Below, in pieces: positions 5,691 to 12,900 of a DNA stretch of 42,344 nucleotides. The stretch comes from an uncultured Collinsella sp. Lineage in GTDB: Bacteria; Actinomycetota; Coriobacteriia; Coriobacteriales; Coriobacteriaceae. The stretch lies in contig CABUUJ010000012.1 in the NCBI GenBank assembly GCA_902494715.1, positions 1 to 42,344 on the forward strand, written 5' to 3'. Made by a program: the position numbers and the translations under genes. The notes under the pieces are model-generated. The model was given only the letters and a program-made list of their open reading frames with translations. It was not told where the DNA came from and ran no database searches. Each line of letters opens with the position of its first letter. Within the stretch, counting starts at the first letter, position 1.

Positions 5691-7603
5691 AGGGCAGGGA
5701 CTTTCGGCTCATCGTTGGGCTGCGGAATGGTGCCCACCACGTTGTCGGCCAACCAGTCCATCTCGACGATTTGAGTGCTCGGCAGTGGGGGAAAGCCCTC
5801 GATCTGCACCACGCCGTCTTGGCTATGGAGCTCGCCGCCAAATGGATTGATGGAGCCCTCGACGATGCCATTGCGGAGTAGCTGAACAAGCTTGCGCGTC
5901 TGATAGGGCAGGCCCGGAGCGTAGCGAATATCGATAACGCCCGAGCTCATGCCATACCAGTAGTTGACGGCGCGGACCCGGCTGTCGTCACTGGTCTCGT
6001 CCCAGGTGCCATGCAGCAGACTTCGCACGATAAGCTCGTAATATCGGCCCCAGTTCCACACCGGCATGGCAATGCCGGCAACCTTGCCATCGATCAGGCG
6101 GTGAAGTCCGTAGGCCGTGGGATCTTCGAGCGACTTTGACATGTCGGCGCCGGTCATGACGCTCACGCCTTCGCGGCACATGGCCTCGGCAAGGCCACCG
6201 GCAGGCACATCGCCCCAGGTCAGGATAATTTGCGCACGGGGGTCGAGCAGCGAGGCGCCAATCGCAAAGGCATTGATTTCGCTGAGTGCGCCCGAGGCAA
6301 AGACCGACGCGTGGTAACCGATGCGGTGGTTGTCCGCCATGCTGGCGGCAAGGGCGCCCAGGAGGAACTTGGCCTCGTACATCTTGCCAAAGTACGAACG
6401 GACGCTTTGATGGGGAAGACCGATAGAGCAGTTGAGGAACCGAACCCGGGGATACTCAACGGCAGCCCTGAGCGTGTATTCCATCAGGCGGTGCGAGGTC
6501 GAGAAGATGACGTTTGCTCCATGTTTGACAGCCGTTTCCACGGCGGCGTAGAACGCGTCCGGATCATGGCAGTCCTCGAACGCCTCGGTGCGCACGATAC
6601 CGCCAAAGTGCTCATCGAGATACTGACGCCCTTGGTCGTGCAGGCTGTCCCAGCTCGACGTCGCACAGGGGAACTCATGGATAAAGGCGATGCGCAGGGG
6701 GTTGGCCGCCGAATAGACGGTCTTGCCCATAAAGAAGCTGAGCACGCCGGAGGTGGACTTGGCGGGCGACTCCTCCTCATCGACGCTCGGTGCTTCGACA
6801 AGATCTACCTTGTCCTCGTTATTTTTGCCGGCAATGACCAGCTCGCGCCAGATCTTGCACAGGCGGTTTACGACGATATCCGTCGGTGTATCCAGCAGGC
6901 GGTCCTGGTTGTACACATTGAGGTAGACGAGCATGGCGTCGGCGGGCGTAATGTCCAGGTGGTCGCCGCCCGCGCGAAGGTAGGCGCGCTTAAAGAGTAA
7001 GAAGGTGTGGCGCAGGTAGTCGACCTTTTTCTGCGGCCATTTTTCGATAAGGTCCTGACCGAGCATCTTGGCGAGCGTCTCGTAGCTTCCCTCGCGTGAG
7101 AACTCGATCTCGTATAGGGGGCAGACGCGCCAAAACGCGCAGAACTCACCGTACAGGCGGCTTTCGACGGAATCCCATGTGCCGGGGTAGAGACGGGTGA
7201 CCTTGGCCGAAACCGTCGGGGCGTCCAGGAATTTGAGGACACTGACGCGCTTGTTGCCCTCTTGGACGTAAAACCGATGCATGAACTCGGTGACGATGAC
7301 GGGATCGCGATAGCCCTCGGTCACCTGGATGTCGTAGAGGTTGGACCACTTGCGGGCGAACTCGGTGCTAAACGGCAGCAAGGGCATAAAGTTGCATGAA
7401 AAGGCGGACTGACGGCCTTTAGTAACCGTACCGACGACCATTTCGAGCGGAATGTCCCTTAGGCCGACGCTCTCTCGCTGACCTAAGGGGAGCTGGGCGA
7501 CCAAGCTATCGAGGTCCGTGAGGTACGGATGCTCGCTTTGACTAATGGCGCGTCGACGTCCTTGCTCGCCGCGCTTGCGTGCTTGACGATAGGCCTCTTC
7601 CAT
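5687..7603 (-). CDS. ParB-like domain fused to a BMP-type periplasmic-binding-like domain
   Basis: A 638-residue protein with no signal peptide or lipobox: the N-terminus is MEEAYRQARKRGEQGRRR. Residues about 50-140 resemble a ParB/sulfiredoxin-like domain (YRDPVIVTEF followed by QEGNKRVSVLKF). Residues about 140-260 are helical. From about residue 302 (PLRIAFIHE) it continues as a PnrA/BMP-like ligand-binding domain, normally a secreted ABC transporter component. The architecture suggests a cytoplasmic sensor of a small molecule rather than a transport receptor. The start follows AAGGGAG. It is coupled by ATGA to the phosphoesterase. Domain calls are by eye; the N-terminal one is less certain. 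Confidence 0.7.
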   Translation of the reverse strand: MEEAYRQARKRGEQGRRRAISQSEHPYLTDLDSLVAQLPLGQRESVGLRDIPLEMVVGTVTKGRQSAFSCNFMPLLPFSTEFARKWSNLYDIQVTEGYRDPVIVTEFMHRFYVQEGNKRVSVLKFLDAPTVSAKVTRLYPGTWDSVESRLYGEFCAFWRVCPLYEIEFSREGSYETLAKMLGQDLIEKWPQKKVDYLRHTFLLFKRAYLRAGGDHLDITPADAMLVYLNVYNQDRLLDTPTDIVVNRLCKIWRELVIAGKNNEDKVDLVEAPSVDEEESPAKSTSGVLSFFMGKTVYSAANPLRIAFIHEFPCATSSWDSLHDQGRQYLDEHFGGIVRTEAFEDCHDPDAFYAAVETAVKHGANVIFSTSHRLMEYTLRAAVEYPRVRFLNCSIGLPHQSVRSYFGKMYEAKFLLGALAASMADNHRIGYHASVFASGALSEINAFAIGASLLDPRAQIILTWGDVPAGGLAEAMCREGVSVMTGADMSKSLEDPTAYGLHRLIDGKVAGIAMPVWNWGRYYELIVRSLLHGTWDETSDDSRVRAVNYWYGMSSGVIDIRYAPGLPYQTRKLVQLLRNGIVEGSINPFGGELHSQDGVVQIEGFPPLPSTQIVEMDWLADNVVGTIPQPNDEPKVPAL

Positions 7604-7659
7604 GGTGTCTACTCCCTTAGTCGTTTAAACAACGATATGAACCATGGTACCACGATGCG

Positions 7660-7698
7660 AAACCACCACAAAGGTGCCCGTCCCCTTTGTGGTGGTTT
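7660..7698 (-). repeat. GGGAC-core hairpin repeat copy 2 (R2)
   Basis: AAACCACCACAAAGG (7660-7674) pairs with CCTTTGTGGTGGTTT (7684-7698), a perfect 15-bp stem. On the minus strand it starts at the mscS stop codon (TAAACC) and carries GGGGAC in the loop side. Likely the mscS terminator. Confidence 0.8.
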
Positions 7699-8464
7699 AG
7701 GCGATGATGGGGGCGATAGCGCGGATGCAGGCGTCGGCAGCGGTGAAAGTGGTGCTGTCGTCGCTGACGATAAAGATGATCTTTCCTTTGATGCCAAAGT
7801 CGCCGATTTCGCTAAAGAGCACGTAGGGCTCTTTGTCAAAGCCCGAGATGGGCGAGACGGCCGTTTTGGTTGCGCTCGTGAGCTCGTCTGCCAGCGCGTC
7901 AAGGGAAGCCCACTTAGACGTGTCCTTTACGGCAACGGGCACGGCCACGCGTCCAAAGGGCATCAAATGCACGAGCGTGTTCTTGGAGATGTTGGAGTTG
8001 GGCACAATGATGGTCTGTCCACAGGCATCCTCAATCGTTGTATGGCGCCAAGTGATGTCTTGGACCACGCCCGACACACCGCCGACCTCGATATTGTCGC
8101 CGGGCTTGATGATGCCCATAAAGGTCACTTGCATGCCGCCGATAAGGTTTGACAGCGTGTCCTGAAAGCCGAGCGAGATGGCGATGCCGCCGACGCCAAG
8201 AGCGGCGACGAGCGCGTTTGCGTTAATGCCAAAGCAGTTGTCGAGGATAAAGCTGCCGCCGATCATCCAGATGACGGCGCGAGCGATGTTGATGAAGATG
8301 CTCGATGCTGGAAGCGGGTTATCGTCGCGGTTGAGTAGGTGGCGCAGCGTCTTGGAAACGACTTTGGTGGCGATTGCCGTGCCTATTGCCAAGATGCCGG
8401 CCCAGATGATGTTGTGGACCCACCGTTGCTCAAAGAAATGAAGAATCGGCTCAAACAATTCCAT
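7697..8464 (-). CDS. Small-conductance mechanosensitive channel, MscS family
   Basis: A 255-residue MscS-type channel that would vent solutes on hypo-osmotic shock. Membrane segments lie near residues 17-38, 58-78 and 84-110. The third carries the glycine/alanine-rich pore helix (AALGVGGIAISLGFQDTLSN), followed by the beta-domain segment KPGDNIEVGG and VPNSNI. The C-terminal alpha/beta domain reaches the end. Length is near that of E. coli MscS. AGGAGG lies ten bases before the ATG. Confidence 0.93.
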   Translation of the reverse strand: MELFEPILHFFEQRWVHNIIWAGILAIGTAIATKVVSKTLRHLLNRDDNPLPASSIFINIARAVIWMIGGSFILDNCFGINANALVAALGVGGIAISLGFQDTLSNLIGGMQVTFMGIIKPGDNIEVGGVSGVVQDITWRHTTIEDACGQTIIVPNSNISKNTLVHLMPFGRVAVPVAVKDTSKWASLDALADELTSATKTAVSPISGFDKEPYVLFSEIGDFGIKGKIIFIVSDDSTTFTAADACIRAIAPIIA

Positions 8465-8490
8465 GTAGGGAAAACCTCCTAATGATCATT

Positions 8491-8642
8491 CAACCATGAT
8501 ACCCACCAAAAAGCCCGTCCGATCACATCGGACGGGCCGATAACTTGAGATGGGGCGGTCGCGGTGGCGTAAGCTGGGGCGCCGGCGAGCACGCCGGTAA
8601 GGAGTGCGGCGGTCAAGCAAGACGGGGAAGAGGTCTTTTCAT
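8491..8642 (-). pseudogene. Frameshifted remnant of a small secreted protein
   Basis: An ATG (8640-8642, minus strand) with an AAGGA site upstream opens MKRPLPRLA and then meets a stop. One frame over, the text continues as LTAALLTGVLAGAPAYA, an ideal signal peptide ending in an AYA cleavage site, then APSQVIGPSDVIG before the terminator. Restoring one T would give a single basic-hydrophobic-cleavage signal sequence. The mature part is short and overlaps the terminator, so the gene also looks truncated. A sequencing error in a homopolymer-poor site is less likely but possible. Confidence 0.35.
8508..8537 (-). terminator. Minus-strand terminator
   Basis: GCCCGTCCGAT (8513-8523) and ATCGGACGGGC (8527-8537) form an 11-bp stem. 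On the minus strand it is followed by TTTTT (8508-8512). It ends the short remnant unit at 8538-8642 just upstream of mscS. Confidence 0.85.
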
Positions 8643-8706
8643 GGCAGTTTCCTTAGTCCTTAGCCAGAATGTCTGGTTGAATATCGGATTATCGACATAA
8701 TATGCG

Positions 8707-8746
8707 AAAACCGCCGCAAGGGCGCTTGTCCCTTAGCGGCGGTTTT
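8707..8746. repeat. GGGAC-core hairpin repeat copy 3 (R3)
   Basis: AAAACCGCCGC (8707-8717) pairs with GCGGCGGTTTT (8736-8746), and AAGGG (8718-8722) with CCCTT (8730-8734), with one bulged A. The minus strand carries AAGGGACA. Arms differ from R1 and R2 but remain complementary. Unlike R1, R2 and R4 it is not at a stop codon. Confidence 0.7.
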
Positions 8747-8762
8747 GACGTTTGCGCAGATA

Positions 8763-8801
8763 AAACCTGCCAAAAAAAACCTGTCCCTTTTTGGTAGGTT
8801 T
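8763..8801 (-). repeat. GGGAC-core hairpin repeat copy 4 (R4)
   Basis: AAACCTGCCAAAAA (8763-8776) pairs with TTTTTGGTAGGTTT (8788-8801), one G-U pair. On the minus strand it starts within the stop codon of the ABC ATPase gene (TAAACC) and ends in a T-rich tract, so it is a plausible terminator. Its 8777-8794 is identical (as complement) to 35251-35268 in R5 and identical to 37053-37070 in R6. Confidence 0.8.
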
Positions 8802-9594
8802 AGCTTAGCAGCATGCGGTCGTTGGCGAGCTCGCCGCCCGAGACCTCCTCGAATTTCTGCAGCAGGTCGGCCACGGTGAGCGACTTCTTCTCATCGCCCG
8901 CCACGTCGTAGATCACATGGCCCTCGTGCATCATGATCAGACGGTTGCCCAGACGGATGGCGTCGTTCATGTTGTGCGTGACCATGAGCGTGGTCAGGTG
9001 GTTCTCGTCGACGATCTCCTCGGTCAGGTTGAGCACCTTAGAGGCCGTCTTGGGGTCGAGGGCCGCAGTGTGCTCGTCGAGCAGCAGCAGGCGCGGCCTG
9101 GTGAGCGTGGCCATCAGCAGGGTGAGTGCCTGGCGCTGGCCGCCCGAGAGCAGGCCGACCTTGGCGTTGAGGCGTGTGTCCAGACCAAGGTCCAGGCGCT
9201 TGAGCAGCTCAACGTACTCGTCCTTCTCGGCCTTGGTAACGCCCCACGAAAGGCCGCGACGCTGGCCGCGACGCTTGGCGAGGGCCAGGTTCTCGGCGAT
9301 CTGCATGTCGGCAGCGGTACCGCGCATGGGGTCCTGAAACACGCGGCCCAGGTACTTGGCGCGCTGCGACTCGCTCAGGCGCGAGATATCGGTGCCGTCG
9401 AGCTCAATAACGCCCGAATCGAGCGGGTACACGCCGGCGATCATGTTGAGCAGCGTGGACTTGCCGGCGCCATTGCCGCCGATCACGGTTACAAAGTCGC
9501 CGTCATTCAGGGTGAGGTCGACGCCGGTGAGCGCGCGCTTCTCGGTGACGGTGCCCTTGTTAAAGGTCTTCTTGACGTGCGAGAGCTTAAGCAT
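8800..9594 (-). CDS. ABC transporter ATP-binding protein
   Basis: A 264-residue ATPase, the energising subunit of an importer whose permease and binding protein lie upstream. Walker A GGNGAGKST lies near residue 40, signature LSGGQRQ near 150, Walker B LLLLDEHTAAL near 172 and the switch histidine in VTHN. Translation probably starts at 9594, nine bases after a G-rich site; an in-frame ATG at 9603 abuts that site. The start overlaps the permease stop, indicating translational coupling. The DEHTAALDPKT sequence is typical of the TrpZ-like class. Confidence 0.92.
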   Translation of the reverse strand: MLKLSHVKKTFNKGTVTEKRALTGVDLTLNDGDFVTVIGGNGAGKSTLLNMIAGVYPLDSGVIELDGTDISRLSESQRAKYLGRVFQDPMRGTAADMQIAENLALAKRRGQRRGLSWGVTKAEKDEYVELLKRLDLGLDTRLNAKVGLLSGGQRQALTLLMATLTRPRLLLLDEHTAALDPKTASKVLNLTEEIVDENHLTTLMVTHNMNDAIRLGNRLIMMHEGHVIYDVAGDEKKSLTVADLLQKFEEVSGGELANDRMLLS

Positions 9595-10510
9595 CTGCCT
9601 CATCCCCCTTCGTGTAGGAGCTGCGGAGCTTATAGCGCTCCCAAACCACGGGCACGCACAGGGCCACGGCGACGATCACGGCGGAGAGCAGCTTCATGTC
9701 GTTGGCGTCCATGCCCAACTGCAGCACGATGGCGCGGATAAGGAAGTACACCACGGAGCCAAAGACGGCGGAGGCAAGACGGACGCTAAACTGCGTGAGG
9801 CCGCCGGGAAGCAGACGGCCGAGCACCTCGCCGATAACAATGGCGGCAAGACCGATAACGATGGCACCGGTGCCCATACCAATGTCGGCATACTTTTGGC
9901 TCTGGCAGATGAGCGCGCCCGAAAGGCCGATGAGGGCGTTGGAGAGCACGAGGGCGATCATCTTGGTGGAGTTGGTGTTGACGCCCAGAGCGCGGATCAT
10001 GTACTCGTTGTTGCCGGTGGCTCGCAGCGCCGAGCCGATCTCGGTGCCAAAGAACCAATACAGGATGGCAACGATAGCCACGGCGAGCAGGATGCCCAAG
10101 ATGATGGCAACGGTGGACTGCGGCAGACCGGTCATATTGCTGACGGCCGAGAACACGGTGCCTTTGGCAAGAATGGGCGTATTGGACTTGCCCATGATGC
10201 GCAGGTTGATGGACCACAGGCTGATCTGGGTGAGGATTCCGGCGAGGATCGCAGGAATCTCAAAGACGGTGGTCAAAATGCCCGTGACGGCGCCCGCGAT
10301 GGCGCCGGCGCACATACCGGCCAGCACGGCGAACAGCGGGTCGACGTTGTTATTGACGATGAGCACAGCGCAGACGCAGCCGCCGAGGGCAAAGCTGCCG
10401 TCGCAGGTCATATCGGGAATGTCGAGCAGGCGGAACGTGATAAACACGCCAAGCACCATAATGCCCCAGAGGACGCCCTGCGAAACGGCGCCCTGCAATG
10501 CAATGAGCAT
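9587..10510 (-). CDS. ABC transporter permease (TrpY/branched-chain type)
   Basis: A 307-residue membrane protein with about eight hydrophobic segments. It opens GVLWGIMVLGVFITFRLLDI and ends with a charged tail (VWERYKLRSSYTKGDEADA). It resembles the permease family paired with CD0873/TrpX-type lipoproteins. TAGGAGGT precedes the ATG. A terminator-like hairpin lies between it and the binding-protein gene, so the permease may be expressed at a lower level than the receptor. Confidence 0.9.
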   Translation of the reverse strand: MLIALQGAVSQGVLWGIMVLGVFITFRLLDIPDMTCDGSFALGGCVCAVLIVNNNVDPLFAVLAGMCAGAIAGAVTGILTTVFEIPAILAGILTQISLWSINLRIMGKSNTPILAKGTVFSAVSNMTGLPQSTVAIILGILLAVAIVAILYWFFGTEIGSALRATGNNEYMIRALGVNTNSTKMIALVLSNALIGLSGALICQSQKYADIGMGTGAIVIGLAAIVIGEVLGRLLPGGLTQFSVRLASAVFGSVVYFLIRAIVLQLGMDANDMKLLSAVIVAVALCVPVVWERYKLRSSYTKGDEADA

Positions 10511-10612
10511 GCTTCATACCTCCTAGGATAGGGTGGACACGTGATTCACCATAATAGCGGTAACAATGCATAGAAGAGTTACGGACAGACGTTTTGTTTT
10601 ACCTGAAACAAG

Positions 10613-10646
10613 CAGGGCGGACGCCGGTCTACAGCGCCCGCCCCTG
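10613..10646 (-). terminator. Hairpin between binding protein and permease genes
   Basis: A 12-13 bp stem pairs 10613-10624 with 10634-10646, with one bulge and one G-U pair. On the minus strand it is followed by TGCTTGTTT. The T tract is weak, so partial termination is expected, leaving the receptor gene more highly expressed than the rest of the operon. Confidence 0.55.
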
Positions 10647-10713
10647 TGGCTCAGATATTGAATAACGCGGCTAAAGCGCGAGCACGGGCTCTAGACGCAT
10701 GCCGCGTATGGCA

Positions 10714-11694
10714 TTACGCGTCCAGGGCGGAAAGGTCGATGCCCAGGGCCTCGGCCATTTCGTCGTTCTTGACGACGACCAGGTCCTTGCTCGAGAGGTG
10801 CTTGATCGGCATATCCTCGGGCTTGGCCTCGCCCTTCAGGATCTTAACGGCCATCTCGCCCGCGGCGTAGCCCAGGTCCTCATAGTTGATGGAGAGGGTA
10901 AACAGGCCGCCGGCCATGCACATACCCTCCTCGCCAGTCACGAAGGGAAGCTTGTTTTCCTTGCAGATCTGGCCGACCTGCGAGGCACCCGCGGCGATGG
11001 TGTTGTCGGTGGGGGAGTACAGCGCGTCGACCTTGCCCACGGCAGACTCGACGACGGACTGAATCTCGTTGGAGCTCGAGACGGTGAAGTCAGTGTACTC
11101 GAGGCCCAGCTTGTCGAGCTCCTTCTTGGCGGCCTTGATCTGGACGTCGGAGTTGGACTCGGCGGTGCAGTAGAGCAGGCCGACCTTTTTAACGTCGGGC
11201 AGGACCTTCTGCATCATCTCGAGCTGCTCGGCGACCGGGGTGAGGTCGGAAGCGCCCGTGACGTTGGTGCCGGGCTTGTCGTTGTCCTGGACCAGGCCGG
11301 AGGCGGCGTAGTCGGTGATGGCGCAGCCCACGATGGGGATATCGGCCGTGGCGCCGGCGGCAGCCTGCGCGGCGGGCGTGGCGATGGCATAAATCAGGTT
11401 GACGTTGTCGCCCACAAACTTGTCGGCAATGGACTTACACGTGGACTGGTCGTTCTGGGCGTTCTTCTGGTCGATCTTGACCTTAAGGCCGCTCTCCTTG
11501 ATGGCCTTGACAAAGCCGTCGTTGGCGGCATCGAGTGCGGAGTGCTCGGTGAGCTGCAGAACGCCGATGGTGTAGTCGGAACCGGCGGCAGCAGAGCCGG
11601 AGCCAGAGTTGCCGCCGCATCCGGCGAGCGGGGCGAGCGCGAGCAGGCCGGCGGAGACCAGAAGGCTCCTGCGGCTGATGGTGATGTCCTTCAT
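10714..11694 (-). CDS. ABC transporter substrate-binding lipoprotein (TrpX/CD0873-like)
   Basis: A 326-residue receptor of the ABC_sub_bind family. The true start is 11694, after a G-rich site, giving the leader MKDITISRRSLLVSAGLLAL and then the lipobox LAGC. The SRRSLL string also fits a twin-arginine signal, so export of a folded lipoprotein is possible. The two-lobed domain runs from SDYTIGVLQL to the end. Relatives bind aromatic amino acids or related compounds (CD0873 tyrosine, TrpX tryptophan); the substrate here is not shown by the sequence. First gene of the receptor-permease-ATPase operon. Confidence 0.88.
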   Translation of the reverse strand: MKDITISRRSLLVSAGLLALAPLAGCGGNSGSGSAAAGSDYTIGVLQLTEHSALDAANDGFVKAIKESGLKVKIDQKNAQNDQSTCKSIADKFVGDNVNLIYAIATPAAQAAAGATADIPIVGCAITDYAASGLVQDNDKPGTNVTGASDLTPVAEQLEMMQKVLPDVKKVGLLYCTAESNSDVQIKAAKKELDKLGLEYTDFTVSSSNEIQSVVESAVGKVDALYSPTDNTIAAGASQVGQICKENKLPFVTGEEGMCMAGGLFTLSINYEDLGYAAGEMAVKILKGEAKPEDMPIKHLSSKDLVVVKNDEMAEALGIDLSALDA

Positions 11695-11729
11695 ATCATT
11701 ACCCCCAGTATAAAAATGGCTGGAAACAC

Positions 11730-11785
11730 TGCACTGGGACAAAGTGCAAGTGGAACTATAGTAGCGCTGATGTCCATTTTTACAA
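11730..11785 (-). promoter_or_regulatory. Promoter and dyad of the ABC operon
   Basis: On the minus strand TTGTAA (11780-11785) and TACTAT (11758-11763) are separated by 16 bp. Downstream, TGCACT (11730-11735) and AGTGCA (11743-11748) form a dyad within the leader, a possible operator or leader hairpin. The WYL regulator gene lies just upstream on the same strand and is a candidate binder, which is inference. Confidence 0.55.
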
Positions 11786-11854
11786 CAGCCTGGCGGGTTT
11801 TTTAATACGGAATCGGATGGGCGGTACGGGTAGTCGAATGGGCGGCGGAGGGTC

Positions 11855-12640
11855 TTATGCGGCGGAGGAGGCGTCGTCCTCGTCTAGGGCGGCGAAGAGC
11901 TTCTTGCCGTCGAGGAGACGTGTGGTGACGTTTCTCATTCGGCCAATCTCTACGGTACGCAACGTGTCATCGGCGCCTCGGGCGTCGTAGACCGTTCCCA
12001 GCAGATACGAGATGCCATCGCGCTGCCTGATGGCAAAGGGACGGAGTGTCATCCGTGCTGCTTCGGTTTCGCCACGCGTCGTGACGCTCGAAATATCAAA
12101 ACTCACCGTGGTTCCGTGGTCGATGGCCTGCTCGACGAGCTCGCACGTGTCGATGCGCTTGATGGGCGTGCGTGTTGCCTTGGTAGCCTTGCTGCCTGCG
12201 CTTGGAGCAGGTTCGGGTGTATCGAGATAGCCGCGAACGTCGGCACTCGCCATGGCAACTAAGTGCTGCGCCATGCTCTTGCGGATGGCGATAGGCGTGG
12301 AGCGGTTGCGCATGACCATACCGTGGAGCCGGATGATCTCCTCGTCGGTGAGTGGACGGGTCAAGAGCCGATACCCCACGCCGCGCTTGTATTCAATCTC
12401 ATATCCGGCATGGCGAAGCGCGGAGATGGCGGTGTAGATGCTGCGCCGCGCCGCCGAGATGGGCATGCGGGCGGGGTCGTCGGGATGGGCGAGGCGCCGG
12501 ATCAACTCATCGGAAAGCATGGCCTTGTCCTCGCCGGTGTTTTCGCTTAATAGTTGCAGGATGCGAACGGCGCGATAGGCTGCCATCGAGGCGGCGCCCC
12601 TCGTCGTGGTGTCGTAGGTTTCAACAGCGGCTTCGGTCAT
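11855..12640 (-). CDS. WYL-domain transcriptional regulator
   Basis: A 261-residue regulator. The N-terminal helix-turn-helix part (about residues 15-95) includes YTAISALRHAGYEIEYKRGV and the wing GVGYRL. The C-terminal part (about 155-245) has the form of a WYL ligand-sensing domain: VSFDISSV, LRPFAIRQRDGISYLLG and an arginine-rich end. The start is set at 12640, ten bases after AAAGGA; a GTG at 12649 is too close to that site. The nearest genes downstream are the ABC importer, which it may control. Confidence 0.75.
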   Translation of the reverse strand: MTEAAVETYDTTTRGAASMAAYRAVRILQLLSENTGEDKAMLSDELIRRLAHPDDPARMPISAARRSIYTAISALRHAGYEIEYKRGVGYRLLTRPLTDEEIIRLHGMVMRNRSTPIAIRKSMAQHLVAMASADVRGYLDTPEPAPSAGSKATKATRTPIKRIDTCELVEQAIDHGTTVSFDISSVTTRGETEAARMTLRPFAIRQRDGISYLLGTVYDARGADDTLRTVEIGRMRNVTTRLLDGKKLFAALDEDDASSAA

Positions 12641-12757
12641 CGTGCCCACGTCCTTTCCGTTTTGGGTGGCGACGGTATGGAGCCTAGGACGTGGGGCTTT
12701 CCCAGGGGCGCAGGGCGCTCTGGGCGGTCGGTAGTCGTCGGCAAACGGTGGGTCGAG

Positions 12758-12820
12758 TTTTCAACAGCCCTGCTCAACTGACCAAAAACTTGCCAAAAGC
12801 TTGACGGATGCTGTTGAAAA
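12758..12820. repeat. Spaced inverted repeat upstream of the WYL gene
   Basis: TTTTCAACAGC (12758-12768) and its complement GCTGTTGAAAA (12810-12820) are separated by 41 bp. The right copy merges with the A tract of the asnS terminator. It could be an operator pair or a large-loop hairpin. Confidence 0.4.
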
Positions 12821-12854
12821 AAAAGCGTCTCTCGACCGATGTCGAGAGACGCTT
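12817..12854 (-). terminator. asnS terminator
   Basis: AAGCGTCTCTCGAC (12823-12836) pairs perfectly with GTCGAGAGACGCTT (12841-12854). On the minus strand a run of eight T follows. Confidence 0.93.
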
Positions 12855-12900
12855 ATGCGATGAGCGTTGGCGTGTGGCGACGCGAGCTAGCGTCCGACGA

